Below are positions 53,061-62,300 of a DNA stretch of 64,000 nucleotides, piece by piece. The stretch spans positions 3,313,895 through 3,377,894 of the forward strand of contig NZ_KB235930.1 of NCBI RefSeq assembly GCF_000332295.1, given 5' to 3'. The DNA is from Fortiea contorta PCC 7126. GTDB lineage: Bacteria > Cyanobacteriota > Cyanobacteriia > Cyanobacteriales > Nostocaceae. The notes under the pieces were generated by a model. It saw nothing but the letters and a program-made list of their open reading frames with translations, was not told where the DNA came from and searched no databases. The stretch's first letter is position 1; every line of letters begins with the position of its first letter. Both the position numbers and the translations under genes were made by a program.

Positions 53061-55319
53061 CTACCCTACTGAAAGGATGTGTGCATGGAAGAAAGCCCAG
53101 GTGGTGGCGATTCCTCCTAGGAGGTAGTGAGCCACACCTACTGCCCGACCCTGAGTAATGCTCAGAGCGCGAGGCTGAATTGCTGGTGCTACTTTCAGTT
53201 TATTATGTGCCCAGACAATGGACTCAATGAGTTCTTGCCAGTAGCCGCGACCACTGAACAGGAACATTAAGCTGAATGCCCAAACAAAGTGAGCGCCTAA
53301 GAAGATTAGACCGTAAGCAGACAGCGCACTTCCGTAGGAGTTGATTACTTGTGAAGCTTGCGCCCACAAGAAGTCACGCAACCAGCCGTTGATGGTGATA
53401 GCACTTTGGGCAAAGTTATCACCAGTGATGTGAGACACCACACCATCTGAGTCTACAGTTCCCCAGACATCTGATTGCATTTTCCAGCTGAAGTGGAAAA
53501 TCACAATAGATAGGGAGTTATACATCCAGAATAGTCCGAGGAACACGTGGTCCCAACCAGACACTTGACATGTACCGCCACGACCTGGCCCGTCGCAAGG
53601 GAAGCGGAAGCCCAAGTTAGCTTTGTCTGGAATCAGACGAGAGCTGCGGGCAAACAGCACACCTTTAAGCAGGATGAGTACGGTGACGTGAATGGTGAAG
53701 GCGTGGATGTGGTGAATCATGAAGTCAGCCGTACCCAAAGGAATAGCTGCTGCTGCCACTTTTCCGCCAACAGCCAAGACACCGCCGCCAAATACGTAGC
53801 TGACTGGTTCTAGAGCATTGGGTGCTGTTGTTCCCGGTGCTAGGGCATGGATATTTTGGATCCACTGCGCGAACACTGGTTGCAACTGAATCCCTGTATC
53901 AGAGAACAGGTCTTGGGGACGACCCAAGGCACGCATGGTGTCGTTGTGGATGTATAGTCCAAAGCTGTGGAAGCCGAGGAAAATAGACACCCAGTTGAGG
54001 TGAGAGATGATCGCATCCCGGTGACGAATCACCCGATCCAAGAGGTTGTTTTGGTTAACCACAGGATCGTAGTCCCGCACCATAAAGATGGCAGCGTGAG
54101 CAGCACCGCCGACGATCAGGAAGCCACCGATCCAAATATGGTGGGTAAAGAGCGTCAGTTGTGTAGCGTAGTCTGTTGCCAAATATGGGTAGGGAGGCAT
54201 CGCGTACATGTGGTGCGCGATGATGATGGTCAGGGAACCCAAGAAGGCAAGGTTAGTTGCCAGTTGAGCGTGCCAAGATGTGGTGAGGTTTTCATAAAGA
54301 CCTTTGTGTCCTTCACCTGTGAAGGGGCCTTTATGGTTTTCTAGGATTTCTTTAATGCTGTGACCGATACCCCAGTTGGTGCGGTATTGGTGTCCGGCGA
54401 TGATGAAGATCACAGCGATCGCCAAGTGGTGATGAGAAATATCTGTCAGCCACAAGCCGCCTGTTACTGGGTTGAGACCGCCTTTGAAGGTGAGGAAGTC
54501 GGCATAAGCACCCCAATTCAAAGTGAAGAAAGGTGTTAAACCGCTGGCAAACCCAGGAAATAGGTCAATCAACAAGTCTTTGTTCAGGATGAACTCATGG
54601 GGCAAGGGGATGTCTTTAACAGCAACACCTGCATCCAAAAGCTTGTTGGTTGGTGCGGACACGTGGATTAAGTGACCAGCCCATCCCAAGGAACCACAAC
54701 CCAACAACACTTGTAAGTGGTGGTTCAGCATTGACTCCACATTCTGGAACCATTCCAGTTTGGGAGCTTGCTTGTGGTAGTGGAACCAGCCTGCAAACAA
54801 GAGCAAGGCTGCTAGTACCAAGCCACCGATGGCTGTGACGTACAGTTGGAAGGAGTTTGTGATCCCCCAGCCACGCCATACTTGGAACAAGCCAGAGGTG
54901 ATTTGGATACCGTGGAAGCCACCGCCAACATCGGCATTCAAAATGTCTTGACCAAAAATCGGCCAAACAACTTGAGCACTTGGTTTCACGTTCAAAGGAT
55001 CGCTTAACCAAGCCTCATAGTTGGAAAACTTCGCGCCGTGGAATAGCGCCCCGCTCAACCAGATAGCCACTACGGCCAAATGACCAAAGTGTGCGGCGAA
55101 TATCTTGCGGGATATCTCTTCTAAATCGCTTGTGTGTGTATCAAAATCGTGGGCGAGGGCGTGAAGGTTCCAAATCCATGTGGTGGTTTTGGGACCTCTA
55201 GCTAGAGTTCTGTCGAAGTGTCCTGGTTGTGCCCATTTTTCAAATGAGGTAGGTACAGGATCTTTATCAACAATCACTCTTGCTTTCTTTTCCTCTCGCT
55301 CCGGAGGACTAATCGTCAT
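53061..55319 (-). CDS. psaA: Photosystem I P700 apoprotein A1
   Basis: The 752-residue partner of PsaB. It starts [20 protein letters not shown] with an AGGAGG ribosome-binding site five bases ahead. Eleven membrane helices; the F-X loop reads [20 protein letters not shown]. The C-terminal helix region ([21 protein letters not shown]) contains the P700/P700' ligand area. It binds P700, the A0/A1 cofactors and antenna chlorophylls in the thylakoid membrane. Transcribed first in the psaA-psaB operon from the promoter region at 55320-55852. Confidence 0.97.
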   Translation of the reverse strand: MTISPPEREEKKARVIVDKDPVPTSFEKWAQPGHFDRTLARGPKTTTWIWNLHALAHDFDTHTSDLEEISRKIFAAHFGHLAVVAIWLSGALFHGAKFSNYEAWLSDPLNVKPSAQVVWPIFGQDILNADVGGGFHGIQITSGLFQVWRGWGITNSFQLYVTAIGGLVLAALLLFAGWFHYHKQAPKLEWFQNVESMLNHHLQVLLGCGSLGWAGHLIHVSAPTNKLLDAGVAVKDIPLPHEFILNKDLLIDLFPGFASGLTPFFTLNWGAYADFLTFKGGLNPVTGGLWLTDISHHHLAIAVIFIIAGHQYRTNWGIGHSIKEILENHKGPFTGEGHKGLYENLTTSWHAQLATNLAFLGSLTIIIAHHMYAMPPYPYLATDYATQLTLFTHHIWIGGFLIVGGAAHAAIFMVRDYDPVVNQNNLLDRVIRHRDAIISHLNWVSIFLGFHSFGLYIHNDTMRALGRPQDLFSDTGIQLQPVFAQWIQNIHALAPGTTAPNALEPVSYVFGGGVLAVGGKVAAAAIPLGTADFMIHHIHAFTIHVTVLILLKGVLFARSSRLIPDKANLGFRFPCDGPGRGGTCQVSGWDHVFLGLFWMYNSLSIVIFHFSWKMQSDVWGTVDSDGVVSHITGDNFAQSAITINGWLRDFLWAQASQVINSYGSALSAYGLIFLGAHFVWAFSLMFLFSGRGYWQELIESIVWAHNKLKVAPAIQPRALSITQGRAVGVAHYLLGGIATTWAFFHAHILSVG

Positions 55320-55852
55320 TCGACCTCCTCTCTAGATAAGGAATGAGGAATCATGAAACCACAAAGTAAACTAATATCGCGTCTTCCAGAAGATTACCGG
55401 AGCGGCGATGAAGAACCGATGTGGAAATTTGTTTCTGTTGAATTATAGAGTCTTAGCTTGTACATTGTTGGAGACATGTTAACAATAATTCAAAATTACT
55501 AGAATAATTGCCTGAGCTACCTTTTAACTTCAAAGCATTGGTCAAAAAGTCAATAGTTTTTTCATTTTATTTACAAAGGATCACAATTCGTAAAACTTAT
55601 CATTGAACCGCACTCACTGAGCATTTTTTCTGTTACAAAAGCTGCTGTGAGATATCAATATCTTCAGTAATTAACAGCAAAAAATATTACCTATCCCCCC
55701 ACAGACGGTGAAGCAGGACGTGGAAAAATAACAAAATTAGGAAGAAATTACTAACGCCTCATTACCATTTCTTCTCTTGGACTATGGTTCCCTATGTCCA
55801 TTTTGAGCCACAATAATCTGTCAGTTGTTAAAGACTATCACTGGTGACAACC
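55320..55852. other. Divergent promoter region of psaA and a lipoprotein gene
   Basis: 533 bases between psaA (minus) and a plus-strand lipoprotein gene. It is AT-rich and contains TTTACAAAGGATC (about 55569) and TGTTACAAAAG (about 55630), which resemble single halves of the HLR1 high-light element; the two are not arranged as the required close direct repeat. No gene is visible. Confidence 0.45.
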
Positions 55853-57223
55853 ATGAACTCATGGCAGAAGACGGTATTAGAGAATCTCCTCGCCAAGAGG
55901 TTCGCTATTTTTAGATGGCTGATGACATGTTTACTGGTTTTAAGTTTATCCAGTTGTGGAGAGAAAGCTGTCAGTCAAAATATATCTATTAGCTATAAAG
56001 AAAAATCTCAGCTGATTTCGCAGCAGTTTTCGGAAGTTTCACCACCAGCCACAATTCAAAATTTGCAGTCAAGCTTGGATATTTATCAACCACAAGTGAC
56101 CATTGTTAAACCCCAAGCTGATGAAGTGATACAGGACAATAGCGTTACAGTCAGCTTAGAGGTCAAGGATTTACCTTTATTTCAAGACCCAAAATTTCAA
56201 TTGGGGCCTCATTTAGAGATCATCCTTGATAACCAACCTTATCAAACTATTTATGACATAAAACAGCCTACAATTATATCAGATTTAGCTCCAGGTACTC
56301 ACACTTTGCGTGTATTTGCTTCTCGTCCTTGGGGCGAAAGTTTTAAAAATGACGGCGCTTTTGCTCAGACCACATTTCACATTTACGCCAAAACAGACGA
56401 TAATTACGCTGATCCAGCTTTACCGTTGCTGACTTATAACAGCCCTAGAGGGAATTACGGCGCAGAACCAATTCTCCTAGATTTTTACCTGACTAACGCT
56501 CCCTTGCGCCTTGTCGCTACAGAAAATTCTGACGACGAAATTAATGATTGGCGGATTCGTTGCACAATTAATGATGAAACTTTCGTTTTTGATCGTTGGC
56601 AAGCGATTTATCTCCAAGGCTTTAAATCTGGGAAAAACTGGGTCAAATTAGAATTTTTGGATAATCAGGGTAATTCTGTCAAAAATGCTTTCAACACTAC
56701 AGTTGCAGTCATTACCTACCAACCAAAGGGTAAAGATACACTCGCGCAGATTGTTAGAGGAGAACTTGGTGCTGATGAAGTGCGTAGCATCGTCGATCAG
56801 AGCTATTCTAATAAACTATCACCCACTGAAGCCGTACCTTTACCGAGTCCGAGTGTAATTCCTGAAGACGAGCAGACACCTGAAGTACAACCAATACCGG
56901 AAACAAAGGCTGTAGATACTCCTCAAGTTGAACAAACACCTGAAGTACAACCAATACCGGAAACGAAGGCTGTAGATACTCCTCAAGTTGGAGATATACC
57001 GGAGATACAGCCAATACCGGAAACGAAGACTGTAGAAACACCTCAAGCAGAACCACCAATCCCTAGTTTGACCCCCCAAGAGGAACCAGAAAGTCCTGAA
57101 TTACCAAAAAAACTAGATCTAAAGCCAACTAGACGCAGCATCGGTGAATATTTTCAGCGTCGTTCTCGTCCTGTAGCTCAACCAACTCCGAGCTTATCAC
57201 CTACACAACCACCAGAAGAATAA
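55853..57223 (+). CDS. Predicted lipoprotein with repeat-rich C-terminal tail
   Basis: The start is ATG 55853 (GTG 55844 gives three more residues). A signal sequence with lipobox LSSC (Cys about residue 35) predicts a lipoprotein. The folded part contains beta-rich domains: VTIVKPQADEVIQDNSVTVS looks like an immunoglobulin-type or bacterial adhesin fold. The C-terminal third is acidic and Pro-rich and carries about three 20-residue repeats of the type EVQPIPETKAVDTPQ, then a basic end. It is divergent from psaA, so any link to photosynthesis is only positional. Confidence 0.75.
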   Translation: MNSWQKTVLENLLAKRFAIFRWLMTCLLVLSLSSCGEKAVSQNISISYKEKSQLISQQFSEVSPPATIQNLQSSLDIYQPQVTIVKPQADEVIQDNSVTVSLEVKDLPLFQDPKFQLGPHLEIILDNQPYQTIYDIKQPTIISDLAPGTHTLRVFASRPWGESFKNDGAFAQTTFHIYAKTDDNYADPALPLLTYNSPRGNYGAEPILLDFYLTNAPLRLVATENSDDEINDWRIRCTINDETFVFDRWQAIYLQGFKSGKNWVKLEFLDNQGNSVKNAFNTTVAVITYQPKGKDTLAQIVRGELGADEVRSIVDQSYSNKLSPTEAVPLPSPSVIPEDEQTPEVQPIPETKAVDTPQVEQTPEVQPIPETKAVDTPQVGDIPEIQPIPETKTVETPQAEPPIPSLTPQEEPESPELPKKLDLKPTRRSIGEYFQRRSRPVAQPTPSLSPTQPPEE

Positions 57224-57360
57224 CCGAGTTAATTGCGAATTCCTGAAGGGGTGATGAATGGGTGGATTTTTCCCACCTAATACTTATGAGCATATACCAA
57301 CTTTTTTCTACTTTAGTTGGTAGATTATGAATAAATTCATCTTCAAGCTTGCGACTAGCA

Positions 57361-59163
57361 ATGGATTTATCACCCCTGTGGATATCACTGAAAACATCAT
57401 TACTAGCTACATTTATTACATTTTTTTTAGGTATTACTGCTGCCTACTGGATGCTAGGATATCGTGGCAAAGGCAAATCATTAATTGAGGGTATTTTTGT
57501 AGCTCCCTTAATTTTACCTCCGACTGTCGTCGGCTTTTTATTACTGCTGTTGTTTGGGAAAAATGGTCCTCTGGGACAACTCATGCAGTCTTTCAATTTT
57601 ACAATTGTTTTTACTTGGTATGGTGCAGCGATCGCAGCTACAGTGGTTTCGTTTCCTTTAATGTATAAAACTGCACTGGGTGCTTTCGAGCAAATTGATG
57701 AAAATCTGTTGCGGGTAGCGAGAACCCTTGGTGCGAAGGAATCGACAATTTTTTGGCGGATTAGTTTACCTTTAGCGCTCCCAGGAATTTTAGCAGCGAC
57801 GACTTTGGCGTTTGCTCGTGCTTTGGGTGAATTCGGAGCGACATTGATGCTTGCGGGTAATATTCCTGGACAAACTCAGACAATTCCCATGGCGATTTAT
57901 TTTGCTGTGGAAGCGGGTGCGATGGATGAGGCGTGGTTTTGGGCGATCGCTATTATGGTAATCTCTTTATCAGGAATTATCATCGTCAATTTTTGGCAAG
58001 AAATTAGGGATAATCGTCCCAGAGAAAGCAAAGAAACAGAAAAAAAGCAAACGCCAGCCAGCAAAATATCTCTTTTGCAGACACCACCTGCAAAAACTGG
58101 GCTGTTCGTGGATATTGAAAAACAGTTAGCAAATTTTCATTTACAAGTTTCTTTTACCACAGATGCACAACCTTTAGGATTATTGGGGGGTTCGGGTGCG
58201 GGTAAAAGTATGATTTTGCGTTCTTTAGCTGGGATAGAAACACCTACTACGGGGCGCATCATTTTGAATGATAGAGTATTATTCGACTCAGCGCAAGGAA
58301 TTAATCTCCCCAGCCGCGATCGCCGGATTGGTTTTTTAGTTCAGAATTACGCTCTCTTCCCCCACATGACGGTAGCGGAAAACATCGCCTTTGGTTTACC
58401 CAAAGGACTTTCTGTTGGGAGCATCCGCGTCCAGGTAGAACAGCAACTATTAGCGATGCAATTACAAGGATTAGGCTCACGCTACCCACATCAACTTTCT
58501 GGAGGACAGCAGCAGCGAGTAGCTTTAGCAAGAGCATTAGCCAGTCAACCAGAAGCATTGCTTTTAGATGAACCATTTTCTGCACTCGATACCCATCTGC
58601 GGAGTCAACTAGAACAACAAATGACCGCAACCCTCACTGATTACTCAGGTGCGACTTTATTTGTCACCCACAACATGGAAGAAGCTTACCGAATTTGTCC
58701 TCAGCTTCTGATATTGGAACATGGTAAAGCAGTTCAGTATGACTCGAAGCAGAAAATTTTTCAGTTTCCCACAACAGTTAGCGTTGCTCAACTAACCGGG
58801 TGTAAGAACTTTTCTCGTGCTGTATCCTTGTCATCTGCAGAAATAGAAGCGAGTGACTGGGGTTGTCAACTGCGAGTTGCCGAACCCATCAAAGAGAAAT
58901 TATCTCATGTCGGCATACGCGCCCATCAAATTGCTTTTACCAAAAACCCGAATCAGGATAATACTTTTGAGTGTTGGTTAGCGCAGACCAGCGAAACACC
59001 ACACCGGATGACATTATTTATTAAATTACGCTCTCCTGCTGATCATCCTCAAGATTATCATTTGCAAGCGGAAGTTTTTAAGGAAAAATGGGCGAATATA
59101 AAAGATCAGCCTTTTCCTTGGTATGTCAGGTTAGATCCTCTACGGTTGATGTTGATGGAGTGA
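57361..59163 (+). CDS. modBC: Fused molybdate ABC transporter, permease plus ATPase
   Basis: The 600-residue protein (ATG 57361; a TTG at 57349 adds four residues) joins ModB and ModC. Residues 1-220 are a five-helix permease with the ATPase-coupling EAA motif (LRVARTLGAKESTIFWRISLPLALPG). Residues 250-470 are an ATPase: LLGGSGAGKSM, LSGGQQQRVALARAL, ALLLDEPFSALD. The last 110 residues take the place of the usual MOP regulatory domain and are not clearly MOP. ModBC fusions are known from heterocystous cyanobacteria, where molybdate is needed for nitrogenase and nitrate reductase. No modA is in the window. Confidence 0.9.
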   Translation: MDLSPLWISLKTSLLATFITFFLGITAAYWMLGYRGKGKSLIEGIFVAPLILPPTVVGFLLLLLFGKNGPLGQLMQSFNFTIVFTWYGAAIAATVVSFPLMYKTALGAFEQIDENLLRVARTLGAKESTIFWRISLPLALPGILAATTLAFARALGEFGATLMLAGNIPGQTQTIPMAIYFAVEAGAMDEAWFWAIAIMVISLSGIIIVNFWQEIRDNRPRESKETEKKQTPASKISLLQTPPAKTGLFVDIEKQLANFHLQVSFTTDAQPLGLLGGSGAGKSMILRSLAGIETPTTGRIILNDRVLFDSAQGINLPSRDRRIGFLVQNYALFPHMTVAENIAFGLPKGLSVGSIRVQVEQQLLAMQLQGLGSRYPHQLSGGQQQRVALARALASQPEALLLDEPFSALDTHLRSQLEQQMTATLTDYSGATLFVTHNMEEAYRICPQLLILEHGKAVQYDSKQKIFQFPTTVSVAQLTGCKNFSRAVSLSSAEIEASDWGCQLRVAEPIKEKLSHVGIRAHQIAFTKNPNQDNTFECWLAQTSETPHRMTLFIKLRSPADHPQDYHLQAEVFKEKWANIKDQPFPWYVRLDPLRLMLME

Positions 59164-59345
59164 TTCGGGAATTTATCTCACCCACAGACCCACAGGGAAT
59201 AAGAGTTTTAATTCTAGTTCAGCAACGCTGCATAAATCAAAAGACTTATCCCCTATGACAATAAAGACTCCACCAGATACAAGATTGCTTGTCTTTGCGT
59301 CTGTGCGCGAGATTCTATCCTTTTTCATCACCAACACCAACAAAC

Positions 59346-62300
59346 ATGAACACATATACTTTAAATACCAATAACTCTCAAGTTACAGACCAACCTCAGA
59401 AACACGAAAAAATTCTAGACGAATTACGTTTAATCATCGCTAATCTCCTCAAATCAGAACCAGAAGAAATTAGTATTCACACACCTTTTTTAGAAATGGG
59501 TGCAGATTCCATTGTGCTGGTAGATGCGATGCGTCATATTGAAAGTACATTTGGCGTGAAAATTGCTATCCGTCAGTTATTTGAAGAATTAACCACTCTT
59601 AATGCGTTAGCTATATATATAGATGCAAATGTTTGTATAGAGCCTGCAAAAATTCCAGTACAAGAACAAGTTATCGCCAAAACTGCAACCGCAGAAACAA
59701 TATCAGAAACTTTTGTAGAAACAGTTATTCGTCAACAATTTGAGTTGATGTCTCAGCAGTTGGCAATTTTACGAGCTTCGGGTTTATCAGCAGATTTAAA
59801 TCTTGCTCTCAACTCCCATGGAGAATCACAATCTCTAAATTATAGAGCAGCGGAAACCATACCTGAATTTAAATCAGTAGCAGCACCAAAAAAAGCAGAT
59901 GCTTCATTTTGGCGAATTGAACAATCTACTGCTAAAACCCTAACTCTACAACAACAAAACTATTTAGACTCGCTGATTGTACGCTATACCCAGCAGACAG
60001 CACAATCTAAGCACAGAGCGCAGACTTATCGCTCTGTTTTAGCTGATAGAAGGGCTTCTATCGGTTTTCGCCCAGAAACTAAAGAAATTTTGTATCCTAT
60101 CGTGGGCGATCGCTCTCATGGTGCTAAAATTTGGGATGTCGACGGTAATGAATACGTCGATATTTCTATGGGTTTTGGTGTCCACCTCTTCGGTCATGAT
60201 GTTCCCTTCATCACCGCAGCCATAGAAAATCAACTCAAGCAAGGTTCCCAAATCGGTCCCCAATCTCAACTTGCGGGTGAAGTCGCAGCTTTGATTGGCG
60301 AAATGACGGGAATGGAAAGAGTTACTTTTTGTAATTCTGGTACGGAAGCGGCGATGACAGCGATGCGCGTAGCCCGTGCAGCCACAGGTCGTGCTAAAAT
60401 TGCCATTTTCAAGGGCGCTTATCACGGTCACTTTGATGGGACTTTAGCCATACCCCAAACATCAGAGGATGGAAAATTACCAGCACAGCCGATGGTTCCA
60501 GGGGTACTGCAAAATATGGTAGATGATGTTTTGCTTTTGACTTATGGTGCGGCTGAATCTCTGGAGATTATCAAAGCAAATGCTGATGAATTAGCAGCCG
60601 TTTTAGTTGAACCTGTCCAAAGTCGTAAGCCGGAATTACAACCGAGAGAATTTCTCCAAGAACTGAGACACTTAACACAACAATTAAATATTACCTTGAT
60701 TTTTGATGAAGTGATTACAGGTTTTCGCGTTCATCCCCGTGGTGCCCAAGCGTGGTTTGGTGTAGATGCAGATATTGTCACCTATGGTAAGTTAATAGGT
60801 GGGGGAATGCCGATTGGGGTAATTGCAGGGAAAGCTGCTTATATGGATAAGATTGACGGTGGCGCCTGGAATTTTGGTGATGATTCTTATCCAGAGGTAG
60901 AAACAACATTTTTCGCAGGAACTTTTGCCAAGCATCCGTTAACAATGGCTGCAACCAAGGCTACATTATTGCATCTGAAATCTCAAGGGTTTGCTTTACA
61001 AGATAAATTAAATCAAAGGACATCTCAGCTAGCAGCGACACTCAACGCTTTTTTTGAACAAGAAAACGCACCTGTCCGCATCGTACACTTTAGCTCACTC
61101 TTCCGCTTCACCTTAGCAGGCAATTCCAGTTATCTCTATCAGCCTTTAGAAATGGATTTGCTGTATTACTCTTTAATTGCAAAAGGCGTTTATATTTGGG
61201 AAGGACGCACCTGCTTTTTATCTACCGCACACACTGATGATGATATCGATTATGTAATTCAAGCCGTTAAAGAGAGTATACGGGAATTGCAAGGCGCGGG
61301 TTTTTTTACCAAAACCCCAAAGTTAGTTACACAAGAGCAACTTAAACCTGTAAAACAGCCAGAATTAAAACCAATAACTAAAATACCCCTCAGCGATGCT
61401 CAAAAACAACTCTGGTTTTTAGCGCAAATGAGCGATCGCAGTTCCCTAGCCTACAACATCTCTGCTAACATTCAATTACGCGGTAAACTTAACTTAGCTG
61501 CAATGCGTCAAGCAGTACAGCAAGTAGTCGAGCGCCATGATGCTTTACGCACCATCATCAGCACTCAAGGCGATTTACAAGTAATATCACCATCACTAAC
61601 AACAGAAGTTGCTGTAATTGATTTACCAGACGGTGAAGCACAACTAGCTCAGTGGTGTGAAAATGAAAGTCGGGAAGCTTTCGACCTCAATACAGGGCCT
61701 TTATTTCGGGTCAGAATCCTCAAACTAGCAGAGCAGTTACACATCCTGGCTATCAGCGCTCATCACATCATTACTGACGGCTGGTCAATTAGCCTGATTT
61801 TACAAGAGATATTCACATTCTACACAGCAACTTGTCAAGGTCAAGTTTGCGATTTGCCATCACCAATGCAATATAGCTCATACCTTGACTGGCAGCGTCA
61901 ACACTGTGAAACTGAGGAAATGCAAGGCCATGAATCATACTGGCTAAACAAATTTATTCACTCAGTTCCAGTTCTCGACTTACCCACAGACCGCCCGCGT
62001 CCACCAATTAAATCATATCAAGGTGGTAGACAAAAGTTACTCCTTGACGCCAGCTTGAGTTATAAAATCAAACAATTCAGCCAGCAGCACGGTTGCACTT
62101 TATTTATGACGCTGCTCTCTGCTTACGCAGTCTTACTCTATCGCCTCACCCATCAAGATGATATCACCATCGGCATCGCCTCCGCCGGACGTTCTCTTGA
62201 AGGTAGCGAAACATTAGTTGGTTATTGTAGCCACATGCTACCCATACGCGGTCAGATTATCGGTGATGCAACATTCCTTGAACATCTCAAAACTTACAAA

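Noticed and set aside
55565-55645. HLR1-like sites upstream of psaA
   Set aside because: Only single TTTACAAA-like halves about 60 bases apart; the HLR1 element needs two close direct repeats.
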